Assembly (NCBI RefSeq): GCF_024347615.1
Contig: NZ_AP025508.1
Span: 1,674,001-1,738,000 of the forward strand
Origin: Vibrio splendidus
GTDB lineage: Bacteria; Pseudomonadota; Gammaproteobacteria; Enterobacterales; Vibrionaceae
Direction of reading: 5' to 3'
Length of the DNA: 64,000 nucleotides
The translations under genes were made by a program, and so were the position numbers. The notes beneath the pieces were generated by a model, which had not been told where the DNA came from, did no database searches, and was given only the letters and a program-made list of their open reading frames with translations. Below are positions 51,585-61,464 of this stretch, one piece after another (the first letter of the stretch is position 1; each line of letters begins with the position of its first letter).

Positions 51585-51614
51585 AACAAAGCCCTCTGGG
51601 CGACGGGCTTTGTT
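51585..51614. terminator. Hairpin of terminator type
   Basis: AACAAAGCCC (51585-51594) and GGGCTTTGTT (51605-51614) pair around a ten-base loop. Neither strand has a long T-run, and no gene ends directly beside it. Confidence 0.5.
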
Positions 51615-51635
51615 ACTTACTTTGCTGCTTTCTAG

Positions 51636-51848
51636 GTGAAGGATAGTGGGATTTTCCTTACCTTTTTGCTGGTTTTCTTACTTGATTTATTTGGTTTTCT
51701 TTTACTTGAGTTTGGAATCATTACACCTCCTAAATCGTTGTTCTGTTTTGTCTTTCAATCGATTGTCTTTCTTTGTGTAGCGTCAGTGTTGTGGGCATTC
51801 ACTGTATGGGTACTTATCAATGGAGAGATTAACAAGTACTTTAGATAA
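51636..51848 (+). CDS. Possible small membrane protein
   Basis: A 70-codon frame with a GTG start and two strong hydrophobic segments (about 8-30 and 38-62). AGGTGAAGG nearby could serve as a ribosome site, but it overlaps the start. Phe-rich composition. It may be real or an AT-rich chance frame; no family recognised. Confidence 0.3.
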   Translation: MKDSGIFLTFLLVFLLDLFGFLLLEFGIITPPKSLFCFVFQSIVFLCVASVLWAFTVWVLINGEINKYFR

Positions 51849-52062
51849 AGCATAAACGATGCCAAAATGTAAGTTACTGATAAATCTATTATCAGTATTG
51901 TAGGTGTTTTAGGGTTCGTCAATTTGATTGTCAATTTGAGAAAAAACCAGTGTGATCTGTTTAAATTAAGAACACTCTCTACGGTTTCTGTTGATTAGGC
52001 ATAGATACAGCATTGCTTAACACGTAAACTGAGTCGTAATTCACATAGACCAAGGACGTGCT

Positions 52063-52674
52063 ATGAACCTCAAGCTTGATACTCTTGCTCCCACTCAGAT
52101 TTATCACCTGATGACACAAACCGTTGTTCCTCGCCCGATTGCGTGGGCATTGACGGAATCTTCTGAACAAGAGTACAACCTAGCGCCTTTCTCTTATTTC
52201 ACGCCTGTTTCCAGTAATCCGCCGCTACTGATGTTATCGGTCGGGAAGAAACCGTCTGGCGAAATCAAAGATACCACCCGTAATGCCCTTGAAACGGGTA
52301 AGCTAGTGATTCACATTGCTTCTTCAAGTTCTGCAGAAACAATGACAGCAACAGCAGCTACGCTCGATCATGGTGACTCTGAAGTAACAGCGAATAATAT
52401 TGAACTGGTTGAATTTGAGGGCTTTTCTTTACCGAGAGTAAATGAGTGCGCGGTCGCTTTTGGCTGCACCTTATACGAAGTAAAAGAAGTTGGAGAGGTG
52501 CCACAAAGTCTTATCTTTGCTCAAGTCGAAACCGTGTACATTTCCGAAGATGTGATCGATAAAGAGAGTGAACGTCTTAAGGTTGATGCGTTGGCATTGG
52601 ACCCACTGTCTCGACTTGGTGGCGGTGAATACGCGACGCTTTCCAATGTGTTCTCTGTTGCTCGCCCAAAATAG
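52063..52674 (+). CDS. Flavin reductase family protein
   Basis: A 203-residue FMN-binding split-barrel protein. The N-terminus PTQIYHLMTQTVVPRPIAWA and then NLAPFSYFTPVSSNPPLLML is the flavin-reductase (DIM6/NTAB) signature, followed by GKLVIHIASSSSAETM. The C-terminus PLSRLGGGEYATL matches the conserved ending. It lies 44 bases before cobT on the same strand. Reduced flavin is used in the lower-ligand part of B12 biosynthesis (BluB), so a link is possible, but these proteins are common elsewhere. Confidence 0.85.
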   Translation: MNLKLDTLAPTQIYHLMTQTVVPRPIAWALTESSEQEYNLAPFSYFTPVSSNPPLLMLSVGKKPSGEIKDTTRNALETGKLVIHIASSSSAETMTATAATLDHGDSEVTANNIELVEFEGFSLPRVNECAVAFGCTLYEVKEVGEVPQSLIFAQVETVYISEDVIDKESERLKVDALALDPLSRLGGGEYATLSNVFSVARPK

Positions 52675-52718
52675 CCAATCCTAAATTAACGTACCCAGAA
52701 TAAGCGTTTTTAAAAACT

Positions 52719-53783
52719 ATGTTAGATACCCAATACTCGCAGTACATCCAACACCGAATTGACCAAAAAACCAAGCCGCTCGGTGCGCTTGGCTTACTAG
52801 AAAAAGTCGCTCATCAATTGGCATTGATTCAGAGCCAAGGCGAAGAAGCTGCGGTTGAACACATCGAATTGAATAAGCCAAGTATCATCATTTTTGCTGG
52901 CGACCATGGCATAGCAGATGAAGGTGTGAGTATTGCCCCAAGCGCGGTAACACAACAGATGGTGTTGAACTTCTTAAGCGGTGGCGCAGCGATCAATTGC
53001 TTCTGTGCGGTGAATAATATCGATATCACGGTAGTCGACACGGGGATATTGTTACCTGTGGAATCTGACAGTGACATGTTGATCTCTCAGCGCTTGGGTA
53101 CGCGAACCAATAACTTTGCCAATGAAGCGGCAATGAGTTTAGAAACGGTTGAACGTGGAATTGAACTGGGTACAGAGCTTGTATCTAGAACCATTTCGAA
53201 TGGCACCAATATCATCATGTTTGGTGAAATGGGCATCGGTAATACCAGCAGCGCATCAGCGATCTTAAGTGCATTATCGAATCGGTCTTCGGATGAGTGT
53301 GTCGGCCTAGGCACTGGCATCAACAATGAACAGCTTGCACGTAAAGTGGCTGTGGTTGAGCAAGGTGTCGCGCGTTGCAAAGGTTTAGAGCTTAAAGACG
53401 TTAAAGAGCTTACAGATCTTAAATATATTAAAGAGGTACTAGCACAAGTCGGTGGCTATGAAATCGTTCAAATGGTGGGTGGTTTCCTTGGCGCTTACCA
53501 GAACAGAACACCAATATTAGTCGATGGTTTTATCGTATCTGTTGCAGCGTATGTCGCGACCTTAATTGAACCGAACTGCCGTGATTACATGATCTTTGCT
53601 CATCGCTCTGAAGAGTCAGGGCACAAAATTCTGTTAGAACTGCTAGACGCTGAGCCACTGCTCGATCTTGGATTGAGATTAGGCGAGGGCACGGGTGCTG
53701 CGCTAGCTATGCCCATTATTCGTGCGGCAGCCGAGTTCTATAACAACATGGCGAGCTTCGAAAGTGCTGGAGTCACGGTTTAA
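52719..53783 (+). CDS. cobT: Nicotinate-nucleotide:dimethylbenzimidazole phosphoribosyltransferase
   Basis: A 354-residue enzyme that makes alpha-ribazole phosphate from dimethylbenzimidazole and nicotinate mononucleotide for the cobalamin lower ligand. Conserved blocks are [56 protein letters not shown] and [17 protein letters not shown] with the catalytic Glu. It shares its last base with the cobS start (ATGA-type overlap), so the two are coupled. Confidence 0.95.
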   Translation: MLDTQYSQYIQHRIDQKTKPLGALGLLEKVAHQLALIQSQGEEAAVEHIELNKPSIIIFAGDHGIADEGVSIAPSAVTQQMVLNFLSGGAAINCFCAVNNIDITVVDTGILLPVESDSDMLISQRLGTRTNNFANEAAMSLETVERGIELGTELVSRTISNGTNIIMFGEMGIGNTSSASAILSALSNRSSDECVGLGTGINNEQLARKVAVVEQGVARCKGLELKDVKELTDLKYIKEVLAQVGGYEIVQMVGGFLGAYQNRTPILVDGFIVSVAAYVATLIEPNCRDYMIFAHRSEESGHKILLELLDAEPLLDLGLRLGEGTGAALAMPIIRAAAEFYNNMASFESAGVTV

Positions 53784-54589
53784 TGAGTGATGCATCAGAA
53801 AGATCGTTGAAAGGTCGAGTCACTTATCAGTGGGAACTGTTTGCGCTGGCGATGGGCTTCTTTTCTCGCTTACCAATGCCGAAGAACACGCCCTATTCAT
53901 CAGAGCGAATGAATCGTTCTGGTCGCTACTTTTCAACGGTTGGTTTGTTACTTGGTGTTCTGTGTGGCGGTGTGTTCTTGCTACTTGATATCATATTGCC
54001 GAGTGCGGTGGCGATCTTTTTGATGATGAGTTTTAGCCTGATGCTCACTGGCGCATTCCATGAAGACGGCTTAACCGATATGGCCGATGGTATTGGTGGC
54101 GGCATGACCCTAGAACGCCGTTTAACCATCATGAAAGACAGTCGAATTGGTACCTATGGCGCGTCTGCACTAGTTATGGCTCTGCTTGGCAAGTGGGTGC
54201 TATTGAATGAACTGGTGAACATGACAGTCTTGTTTATGGTTATCGTGACCAGTTATACCTCTAGCCGTGCAATTGCTGCGTCACTTATTTACGACATGCC
54301 TTATGTCAGCGATTTAGATACCAGTAAAAGTAAGCCTTTGGCCAACAAGCAAACCAAAGGTGAACTTGCCTTCTTATTGCTTGTAGGCGTGCTGCCTAGC
54401 CTGTGGTTTGGTCTTGAATTCGCTTTGGTTTTATCTGTCGTCGCCTATCTGTTCAGAACAGGTTTCAAAAAGTGGTTAACGGCTCGAATTGGCGGCTTTA
54501 CTGGCGACTGCTTGGGGGCCGCTCAACAGCTGATGGAGTTGCTGACTTACCTTGTATTCATTACTGCATTTTATAATGGCTTTCTATAA
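53783..54589 (+). CDS. cobS: Adenosylcobinamide-GDP ribazoletransferase
   Basis: A 268-residue integral-membrane enzyme that joins alpha-ribazole to adenosylcobinamide-GDP. The motif FHEDGLTDMADGIGGG (about residues 91-106) is the family signature, with GFFSRLPMP at the N-terminus. About five to six membrane helices. It overlaps cobT and lies nine bases before cobU. Confidence 0.93.
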   Translation: MSDASERSLKGRVTYQWELFALAMGFFSRLPMPKNTPYSSERMNRSGRYFSTVGLLLGVLCGGVFLLLDIILPSAVAIFLMMSFSLMLTGAFHEDGLTDMADGIGGGMTLERRLTIMKDSRIGTYGASALVMALLGKWVLLNELVNMTVLFMVIVTSYTSSRAIAASLIYDMPYVSDLDTSKSKPLANKQTKGELAFLLLVGVLPSLWFGLEFALVLSVVAYLFRTGFKKWLTARIGGFTGDCLGAAQQLMELLTYLVFITAFYNGFL

Positions 54590-54598
54590 AGGCTCCTT

Positions 54599-55210
54599 AT
54601 GACAAACACGAATCAAGCTAGTCAAATTAATCAAACAAGTCAGCGAAACAGCCATCTGGTATTGGGCGGCGCTCGTTCTGGCAAGTCGAGTTTTGCAGAG
54701 CAACAAGCATTATGTGCGCTTGAAGCATGTTCAAATGGACGCCTCAATTATATTGCGACAGCGACATATCTTGATGATGAAATGCGAGAACGAATCGCGC
54801 ACCATCAACAACGTCGTGGCGAGCAGTGGATTGAGCATGAAGCCCCTGTTGAATTAGCCGAAGAACTGCAGTTTTTTACCCAAGACGATGTGGTGCTGAT
54901 TGACTGCCTAACATTGTGGTTGAACAACATCATCTTTGAACTGGGTGATGAGGCAACCAATGAACAGGTTGAAGCCGTGGTTGAAGTATTGGTCAAAAGC
55001 GTAGAGCAAAGCCCAGCGCAAATTATTATGGTGTCTAACGAAGTTGGCTTAGGTGTGGTGCCGCTGGGTAAAGTGTCGCGCTTATTTGTAGACAATGCGG
55101 GACGCATGAACCAAGCGCTAGCTCGCGTCGTTGAACGCGTCACGCTGGTTGCTGCCGGATTGCCGCTGCGCTTAAAACCATATAATCACTTGCTAGATAC
55201 TCAAGGCTAG
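54599..55210 (+). CDS. cobU: Bifunctional adenosylcobinamide kinase/guanylyltransferase
   Basis: A 203-residue enzyme that phosphorylates and then guanylylates adenosylcobinamide. Walker A is VLGGARSGKSSFAEQQ (about 20-35); YIATATYLDDEM and VLIDCLTLWLNN are conserved, as is VSNEVGLGVVPLGKVSRLF. The first 18 residues are Asn/Gln/Ser-rich and atypical. It supplies the GDP-cobinamide used by CobS. It is in the same operon. Confidence 0.93.
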   Translation: MTNTNQASQINQTSQRNSHLVLGGARSGKSSFAEQQALCALEACSNGRLNYIATATYLDDEMRERIAHHQQRRGEQWIEHEAPVELAEELQFFTQDDVVLIDCLTLWLNNIIFELGDEATNEQVEAVVEVLVKSVEQSPAQIIMVSNEVGLGVVPLGKVSRLFVDNAGRMNQALARVVERVTLVAAGLPLRLKPYNHLLDTQG

Positions 55211-55217
55211 GTCGCAC

Positions 55218-55835
55218 ATGGTTAATGGAACAACTAAAAACATCTATTTATTAAGACATGGCAAGGTCGAAGGGGAGGCAGCACTTAACGGATTGTCAGA
55301 CGTGTTGGTCAACCCTGATCTTCAATATCAGATCTGTGGAGCTCTCGCTAAACAAGACATTATCTTTGATAGTGTGGTTTCCTCGCCACTCAGACGATGT
55401 GGTGATCTTGCGAGCTTGTTTGCAGAGCGTATGTCAGTGCCTTTATCAGTTGCACCAGACTTTCAGGAAATGAACTTCGGTGAAGTAGATGGTGTCCCAT
55501 TTGATGAACTTGAAGACAAGTGGGGAATGTTAGAAACCTTTTGGAAAGACCCTGCTAATCATCAATTAACTGGCGCAGAAAGCTTACAGAGCTTCCACGA
55601 CAGAGTAACTCAAGCTTGGTCACAACTTTTGAATGATCCAAGTGACAATATATTGTTGGTTACTCATGGTGGTGTGATTCGCATATTGTTAGCGCATTGC
55701 CTTGATATTGATTGGAAAAACCCGAGTTTGTACTCGAAGCTATCGATAGAAAACGCATCGATAACTCATATTCAAATTACTCAGTTTGCGCAGAGCTTTA
55801 TCTGCGTTAAATCGATAGGGCTACCTGTTCTCTGA
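55218..55835 (+). CDS. cobC: Alpha-ribazole phosphatase (histidine phosphatase)
   Basis: A 205-residue histidine phosphatase: LLRHGKVEG at residues 12-20 with the catalytic His, SSPLRRCGDLA, FGEVDGVPFDELED and VTHGGVIRILLA with the second His. It would dephosphorylate alpha-ribazole-5'-phosphate. It is eight bases after cobU and is the last gene of the cobT-cobS-cobU-cobC set. Confidence 0.9.
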   Translation: MVNGTTKNIYLLRHGKVEGEAALNGLSDVLVNPDLQYQICGALAKQDIIFDSVVSSPLRRCGDLASLFAERMSVPLSVAPDFQEMNFGEVDGVPFDELEDKWGMLETFWKDPANHQLTGAESLQSFHDRVTQAWSQLLNDPSDNILLVTHGGVIRILLAHCLDIDWKNPSLYSKLSIENASITHIQITQFAQSFICVKSIGLPVL

Positions 55836-55883
55836 GTGTTAAAAATACACGGTTTTAAGAATTAACAATCTATTAGAACTGTA

Positions 55884-55926
55884 AATAGAAATAGAAATAG
55901 AAATAGAAACAGAAATATAAATAGAA
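55884..55926 (+). repeat. AATAGA hexanucleotide tandem repeat
   Basis: Four exact AATAGA units followed by AACAGA, AATATA and AATAGA between cobC and the M3 peptidase. An inverted repeat AGCGGC/GCCGCT with TATA flanks follows at about 55930-55953. Slippage could alter spacing upstream of the peptidase gene. Confidence 0.8.
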
Positions 55927-55993
55927 GTATAAAGCGGCGTTTACAGCCGCTATACCAGATTGGTATTACTACCTACGTGAAAGGAATTTAGTC

Positions 55994-57790
55994 ATGACAA
56001 CACCGAGTTGGGATCTAAGCATTGCTTATCGCGATCTTAATGATGCAAAAATCGAACAGGACATTGAACTTATTCAACAATGTATTGAGCTGTTGTACCT
56101 ACACGTTGAAAAGCGTCATATTATCCTAGCGATGCAAAACGCCATTCAAACTTCTGAAGCGGCAGGCACGTTACTGAGCACGATCAACACCTTCGCTAAT
56201 TGCCACGCATCGGTAGACGCGACGCACACAGAAGCTAAAGCACTGCTTGGTCGTGTAGCGAAACTGAACTCTGAAATGTCTCAAGCGTTTAGCCCTTACG
56301 AAGACACGCTAATTCACGCAGAACCAGAATTTATTGATGCAGTATTAGAGCATGAGAGTGCGGATGTTGCAGGGCAACGCTTTGCGATTGAAAGCTCACG
56401 TAAGTTATCAAGTAGCCGACTCAGTGTTGCTGAAGAGCAGTTGTTAGCGGCGATGAAGGTTGATGGCCGTGATGGGTGGGGGCGTTTATACGACAACCTA
56501 ACCGGTTCTTTAAAACTATCGCTAAAGCTGGACGGTGAAGACGAAGCTCTAGGTTTTTCACAAGCCGCGAGCCTGTTGTACGGCAGCGAATTCGACAAAC
56601 AAGAACCGGCATGGCGCGCGGTTCAAGGCGCAATGAAGACGCATCAAGAGTCTTTTGCTTCGATCCTAAATGCATTGGCGGGTTGGCGACTGACTGAAAA
56701 CAAAAAGCGCTCGAAGATTAGCGATGTGCATTTCCTTGATCCAAGCCTACACGGCAGCCGCATTGTGCCAGAAACGCTAGACACCATGATGTCGGTAGCA
56801 AAGGCAAATCGAGCAGTAGGCCAGAAAGCAGGCCTGTTAATGGCAAGAGTTCACGGGCTCGATGAAATGAAGCCTTGGAACCATTTAGCAGCGATGCCAC
56901 CGCTGGGTGACAGCGAATCTAAGGTTTATCCATTTGATGAAGCGATCGAAGTGATTAAAACCGCCTTCGCTGAAGTAAATCCAGAGATGGCTGATTTCGT
57001 CGCATTAATGGTTGAGAACGGTTGGATTGATGCCGCTCCAGCAGCCAATAAACGTCTAGGTGCGTACTGCACTAAATTTGCTGCGACACGCACCCCGCTT
57101 GTGTTCATGACATGGAGTGGTAGCCGCTCAGACTTAATGACATTAGCGCACGAGCTAGGCCACGCGTTCCACAATTGGGTGATGAAAGACATGCCGCTGT
57201 GTCAAACACGCTACCCAATGACGCTAGCAGAAACCGCTTCGATCTTTGCTGAAAATATCGTTCGTGACCATCTATTGAAGCAAGCACAAACACGTAATGA
57301 GAAACTTGAAATGCTGTGGGAAGAGCTTTCTTCTTCTTTGGCATTAATGGTGAACATTCCCGTTCGTTTTGAGTTTGAGAAAGCCTTCTACGAGCAGCGT
57401 GAAAAAGGCGAGCTCACGGCTCAGCAGCTGTGTGACTTGATGGAAACAACTTGGAAAGAGTGGTACGGCGATGCAATGACAGAAGCCGACCCTTACTTCT
57501 GGGCAAGCAAGCTGCACTTCAGCATCTCTCAAGTGAGCTTCTACAACTACCCATACCTGTTCGGCTACCTATTCAGTAAAGGTGTTTACGCTCAGCGCGA
57601 TGCGAAAGGTGAGCAATTCTATGGCGATTATGTTTCGTTGCTTCGTGATACGGGCAGCATGATGGCGGAAGAAGTGGTTCAAAAGCACCTTGGTATGGAT
57701 CTGACTCAAGTGGATTTTTGGCAACAAAGCATCGACATGGTCAAAGTTCAAATCGATGAATTTGAAAGATTGCTCGATCAGGAAGATTAA
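55994..57790 (+). CDS. pepF: M3-family oligoendopeptidase (PepF-like)
   Basis: A 598-residue zinc metallopeptidase of family M3 (oligoendopeptidase F). The site LAHELGHAFHNW at about residues 380-391 gives HExxH, and the third ligand Glu is in TLAETASIFAEN some 25 residues later. The length is typical (about 600). It degrades short peptides in the cytoplasm. It is monocistronic and preceded by the AATAGA repeat. Confidence 0.9.
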   Translation: MTTPSWDLSIAYRDLNDAKIEQDIELIQQCIELLYLHVEKRHIILAMQNAIQTSEAAGTLLSTINTFANCHASVDATHTEAKALLGRVAKLNSEMSQAFSPYEDTLIHAEPEFIDAVLEHESADVAGQRFAIESSRKLSSSRLSVAEEQLLAAMKVDGRDGWGRLYDNLTGSLKLSLKLDGEDEALGFSQAASLLYGSEFDKQEPAWRAVQGAMKTHQESFASILNALAGWRLTENKKRSKISDVHFLDPSLHGSRIVPETLDTMMSVAKANRAVGQKAGLLMARVHGLDEMKPWNHLAAMPPLGDSESKVYPFDEAIEVIKTAFAEVNPEMADFVALMVENGWIDAAPAANKRLGAYCTKFAATRTPLVFMTWSGSRSDLMTLAHELGHAFHNWVMKDMPLCQTRYPMTLAETASIFAENIVRDHLLKQAQTRNEKLEMLWEELSSSLALMVNIPVRFEFEKAFYEQREKGELTAQQLCDLMETTWKEWYGDAMTEADPYFWASKLHFSISQVSFYNYPYLFGYLFSKGVYAQRDAKGEQFYGDYVSLLRDTGSMMAEEVVQKHLGMDLTQVDFWQQSIDMVKVQIDEFERLLDQED

Positions 57791-58068
57791 TTGATCTCAA
57801 TCTGTTCATGGCAGGTAAGAGCTGTGTTAGCTTACGTGGCTCTTATCTTGCTGACATGACTTGAGAAAAGCTGAGACAGCCAAAAGTTGCTTTAAATAGA
57901 GAAAGTTATTTGGAACAGATGTCGGTTAGTAAAGTCAGCAGGTAATATAAAAATATATGGGTAGTATTTGTGAGTGATAACGGAGTTTCTATTGATAAGT
58001 GCGATCCTAGCAACACAATTTCTATGTACAATTTATTAACATACGGCCGTGCAATTAAGGAGTAACGC

Positions 58069-59097
58069 ATGACGAAGACCCTCTTTCGCCAATCATTTCT
58101 TTTTGACAGCCTAGATCTTGAGCAAGAAGTGGTTGCAGGACAGACCGTACTGAGTAACGGTGTTCAAATTAAGCTTCATCAACGCGGTGTATTGGAAGTG
58201 ATTCCCGCTGAGTATAATTCTGAAACCAAGAACATCATCTTTTCAACAGGTGTTCACGGCGACGAAACTTCACCAATGGAGCTGATTGATAAGCTCATTG
58301 AGGATATTGAAACAGGCTTCCAAGTCGTGACAGCAAGATGTTTGTTCATCATTGCTCACCCAGAAGCAACCAACGCGCATACTCGTTTTCTTGATGTGAA
58401 TATGAACCGTCTGTTTGATGAAAAACAGCACGAGAGTAATCGAGAAGTGGATATTGCGAAGAACCTTAAGTACTTGGTTACTGAGTTTTACAAGGAAACG
58501 GTACCTGCGACTCGTTGGCACTTAGATTTGCACTGCGCGATCCGTTTGTCTAAGCATTACTCTTTCGCCGTGAGCCCTAAGGTTCGCCACGAAGTTCGCA
58601 GTAAAGCCTTGTTCGATTTCATCAACAGCGCTCACGTTGAAGCTGTGTTGTTGTCGAATGCGCCAACGAGCACTTTCAGTTGGTACAGCGCTGAAAACTT
58701 CGAAGCGCAAGCACTGACAATGGAGCTAGGGCAGGTAGCAAGAATTGGTGAGAACCAGCTTGATAAGCTTACTGCTTTCGATTTGGCAATGCGCAATCTG
58801 ATTGCTGAAATAGAACCAGAGCATCTACCAAAGAAAACCATTACATATCGCGTAAGCCGAACCATTGTTCGTTTGCACGATGACTTTGATTTCATGTTCT
58901 CTGATGACGTAGAAAACTTTACGGCATTCAAGCACGGAGAAGTGTTTGGTCATGATGGTGATAAGCCATTGATGGCGAAGAATGAAAACGAAGCCGTGGT
59001 ATTCCCAAATCGTAACGTTGCTATCGGTCAACGAGCGGCCTTAATGGTGTGCGAAGTTGAAACACGATTCGACCACGGTCAGCTTGTGTACGATTAA
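58069..59097 (+). CDS. astE: Succinylglutamate desuccinylase
   Basis: A 342-residue zinc hydrolase of the AstE/AspA family, the last step of the arginine succinyltransferase pathway. Zinc and catalytic motifs are STGVHGDETSPMELID (His, Glu), HPEATNAHTRFLDVNMNRLF and WHLDLHCAIR. AAGGAGTAACGC gives a strong ribosome site. The rest of the ast operon is not in this window. A terminator follows. Confidence 0.92.
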   Translation: MTKTLFRQSFLFDSLDLEQEVVAGQTVLSNGVQIKLHQRGVLEVIPAEYNSETKNIIFSTGVHGDETSPMELIDKLIEDIETGFQVVTARCLFIIAHPEATNAHTRFLDVNMNRLFDEKQHESNREVDIAKNLKYLVTEFYKETVPATRWHLDLHCAIRLSKHYSFAVSPKVRHEVRSKALFDFINSAHVEAVLLSNAPTSTFSWYSAENFEAQALTMELGQVARIGENQLDKLTAFDLAMRNLIAEIEPEHLPKKTITYRVSRTIVRLHDDFDFMFSDDVENFTAFKHGEVFGHDGDKPLMAKNENEAVVFPNRNVAIGQRAALMVCEVETRFDHGQLVYD

Positions 59098-59148
59098 TAT
59101 CGAAACGGGTTAAAGCGACGAAAACAACCGCTCAACTGGTTGAAATAT

Positions 59149-59184
59149 CAAGGTTCACATTACGGTGTGAGCCTTGAGTTTATT
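59149..59184 (+). terminator. Terminator after astE
   Basis: CAAGGTTCACA (59149-59159) and TGTGAGCCTTG (59166-59176) pair (one G-U), followed by AGTTTATTTA. It separates astE from btuC. Confidence 0.75.
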
Positions 59185-59230
59185 TAGGGATACAGGTAAG
59201 GTTACGCGAACAATTTCAAAGTAGCTTGAT

Positions 59231-60226
59231 ATGGATTTCCAACAACTTCTTCACCAAAAACAGCGCAAATGGACCCGAGCCATTTATCTGATGGCAGCAC
59301 TGCTTGTCGCGCTGAGTGCGATTTACCTAATGGTTGGCGATCTTTTCATTTCCCCTCTGGGCACCTTGTCCACGTTAGAACAAAAACTACTGGTTGATTT
59401 ACGCTTACCTCGATTATTGGCGGCTATTGCCATCGGGGCAGGGTTAGCTGTATCTGGCGCAAGCCTACAAATCTTATTGGGTAATGTATTAGCAGAGCCA
59501 GGTGTGCTCGGTATTTCTGGTGGCGCAAGCTTGGCGATGGTTATCGTACTGTTCTTCTTGCCGTTTGCGCCTACACCAGAACTGTTCATGATTGCCGCCG
59601 TTTTAGGTTCACTTTGTTTTACCGTGATTCTAGTGAGCATGGTAAAAACCATGCGACTCACGACGGCTAAATTACTGCTAGTCGGTGTCGCGTTGGGCAT
59701 TCTTTCTGGTGCGATGGTGACATGGGCGTTCTATTTTAGTGATGACTTAAGCCTACGCTTATTGATGTATTGGCTGATGGGTAGCTTGGGTGGCGTGACT
59801 TGGTATCAACACTCGCTCACGTTGGTGATGATCCCTGTGATTATTTGGTTGTGCCTGCAAGGTAGTAAGCTAGATAAGTTAATGATTGGCGAGACTCATG
59901 CTGCACAGTTAGGCGTGAATGTTCCGAGATTACGTTGGCGTCTAATCTTCGCTGTGTCTATTTTAGTAGGTTGCGCAGTAGCGTTAGGTGGCGTGATCAG
60001 CTTTGTGGGTTTGGTTGTGCCACACTTACTCCGTTTAGCGATTGGTACCGATAACCGATACCTTCTTCCTTTGTCTGCCGTTGCAGGTGCCGCGTTACTG
60101 GTGTTTGCTGATATTTGTGCAAGAACTTTATTAGATTCAGCAGAGCTGCCTTTGGGTGTGATGACCACCAGTATCGGTGCGCCTATCTTCATTTGGATGT
60201 TAATTAAAAATCATGATTCAAATTAA
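59231..60226 (+). CDS. btuC: Vitamin B12 ABC transporter permease
   Basis: A 331-residue FecCD/BtuC-type permease with about ten membrane helices. Conserved blocks: [58 protein letters not shown] and [19 protein letters not shown]. It overlaps btuD by 14 bases, so the two are translationally coupled. The periplasmic binding protein gene btuF is not adjacent. Confidence 0.93.
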   Translation: MDFQQLLHQKQRKWTRAIYLMAALLVALSAIYLMVGDLFISPLGTLSTLEQKLLVDLRLPRLLAAIAIGAGLAVSGASLQILLGNVLAEPGVLGISGGASLAMVIVLFFLPFAPTPELFMIAAVLGSLCFTVILVSMVKTMRLTTAKLLLVGVALGILSGAMVTWAFYFSDDLSLRLLMYWLMGSLGGVTWYQHSLTLVMIPVIIWLCLQGSKLDKLMIGETHAAQLGVNVPRLRWRLIFAVSILVGCAVALGGVISFVGLVVPHLLRLAIGTDNRYLLPLSAVAGAALLVFADICARTLLDSAELPLGVMTTSIGAPIFIWMLIKNHDSN

Positions 60227-60971
60227 GAGCCTGAGCGTCGGCGCTCGTTTATTACCGTTATCATTTGAGCTCAAGCAAGGGCAGGTGACTCATGTCATCG
60301 GTCCTAATGGCAGTGGTAAAAGTACCTTACTCGAAGCGATATCTGGCGTTGGTGATGGCTACAAAGGGGATATAAAGCTCGACGGGCAGGATTTGTCTGA
60401 ACTGTCTCTACAAGATTTATCATTGCATCGTGCTTATCTTTGTCAAAGTGCAAGACCTGCCTTCAACTTGGAAGTGTTTCAATACCTTGCGTTGTCACTG
60501 CCAAGCTCCTCACACGGCCTTGATGCTGAAATCAACGCAGCTTTGGAAGAAATTAGTCAGATGCTAGACATCACAGACAAACTTCATCGTTCAATTCAGA
60601 CACTGTCTGGTGGTGAATGGCAACGCGTTCGTTTGGCCGGAATGTGCCTGCAAATTTGGCCGACGCTTAATCCTTACGCAAAGCTGCTGATCCTCGATGA
60701 ACCCGCAGCTCCACTAGATATTGCGCAAGAAGCCTTACTCTACAAACTCATTGAACGAGTGGCAGAGAAGGGCATCGCCGTGATCATGGCTAACCACGAC
60801 CTAAACCGGACCTTAAGACATGCAGACCAAGTGTTGTTGCTCGACAAAGGCGTACTTCAAGCATCAGGTAGTGCAGAGCACGTTCTTACGCCTGAACAGC
60901 TAGAGTCCGTGTTCAACACTGAAGTCAAAAGTATCTCAGTCGATAATCAAACTTATCTGTTGTTTGGTTAA
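60213..60971 (+). CDS. btuD: Vitamin B12 ABC transporter ATPase
   Basis: A 252-residue ATPase: Walker [10 protein letters not shown] (about 32-40), signature [12 protein letters not shown], Walker [13 protein letters not shown] and switch MANHDLN. It powers the BtuC channel for cobalamin import. Together with the cob genes upstream, this region supports uptake and rebuilding of corrinoids. Confidence 0.93.
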   Translation: MIQIKSLSVGARLLPLSFELKQGQVTHVIGPNGSGKSTLLEAISGVGDGYKGDIKLDGQDLSELSLQDLSLHRAYLCQSARPAFNLEVFQYLALSLPSSSHGLDAEINAALEEISQMLDITDKLHRSIQTLSGGEWQRVRLAGMCLQIWPTLNPYAKLLILDEPAAPLDIAQEALLYKLIERVAEKGIAVIMANHDLNRTLRHADQVLLLDKGVLQASGSAEHVLTPEQLESVFNTEVKSISVDNQTYLLFG

Positions 60972-61024
60972 GCCTTTATCGTTTGGGTAAGACGGTTGAA
61001 TCTTAGGATTGGAAAGCTCGGCAG

Positions 61025-61438
61025 TTATCGGGCTAACATCATCTCATATTCAACCATCATATCTGGCATCCCTAAACGCTGAACATAGCGCAACGTGCCT
61101 GTCGCTGGTTTTACTTCGACATCCCCTAAAAACTCTTCCCAGACATGAGCAATACCTTCGAATTGTGCAGAGTTGACTTCGTTGGTAAATGTCCAATCCG
61201 TCCTGACAATGTCGTTAACACTAAAGCCAGCTTCTTCTAAGAATGTCTTCATTTGGTCTAAAATCAATCGTGTTTGAGCAACAGGATCATTAGGGTGTTG
61301 AGTGATAAAGTCCGGGTTACAGTCAGCATGTCCTGTCACAAAGAATACTTCGCTGAACTCACTTAGTTTCAGTCCCCAACTAAACGCATTGCTCATATCG
61401 GGTAGGTTCTTATTACGAAAAGCTTGTTTAATGGCCAT
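61025..61438 (-). CDS. RidA family protein
   Basis: A 137-residue YjgF/YER057c/UK114-type protein. FFVTGHADCNPDFITQHPND and LILDQMKTFLEEAGFSVNDI, then GTLRYVQRLGMPDMMVEYEM, correspond to the family strands; an Arg at the usual position (GTLRYVQR) could bind substrate. Canonical RidA deaminates imines; this is one of the more distant subgroups. It follows the MDR gene on the same strand by 26 bases, so they are probably co-transcribed. Confidence 0.85.
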   Translation of the reverse strand: MAIKQAFRNKNLPDMSNAFSWGLKLSEFSEVFFVTGHADCNPDFITQHPNDPVAQTRLILDQMKTFLEEAGFSVNDIVRTDWTFTNEVNSAQFEGIAHVWEEFLGDVEVKPATGTLRYVQRLGMPDMMVEYEMMLAR

Positions 61439-61464
61439 TTTATATCCTCTTTACTTGAACGTGT

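Noticed and set aside
52675..52718. Possible cobalamin riboswitch before cobT
   Set aside because: The gap is only 44 bases and no B12-box-like sequence was seen here or before btuC.
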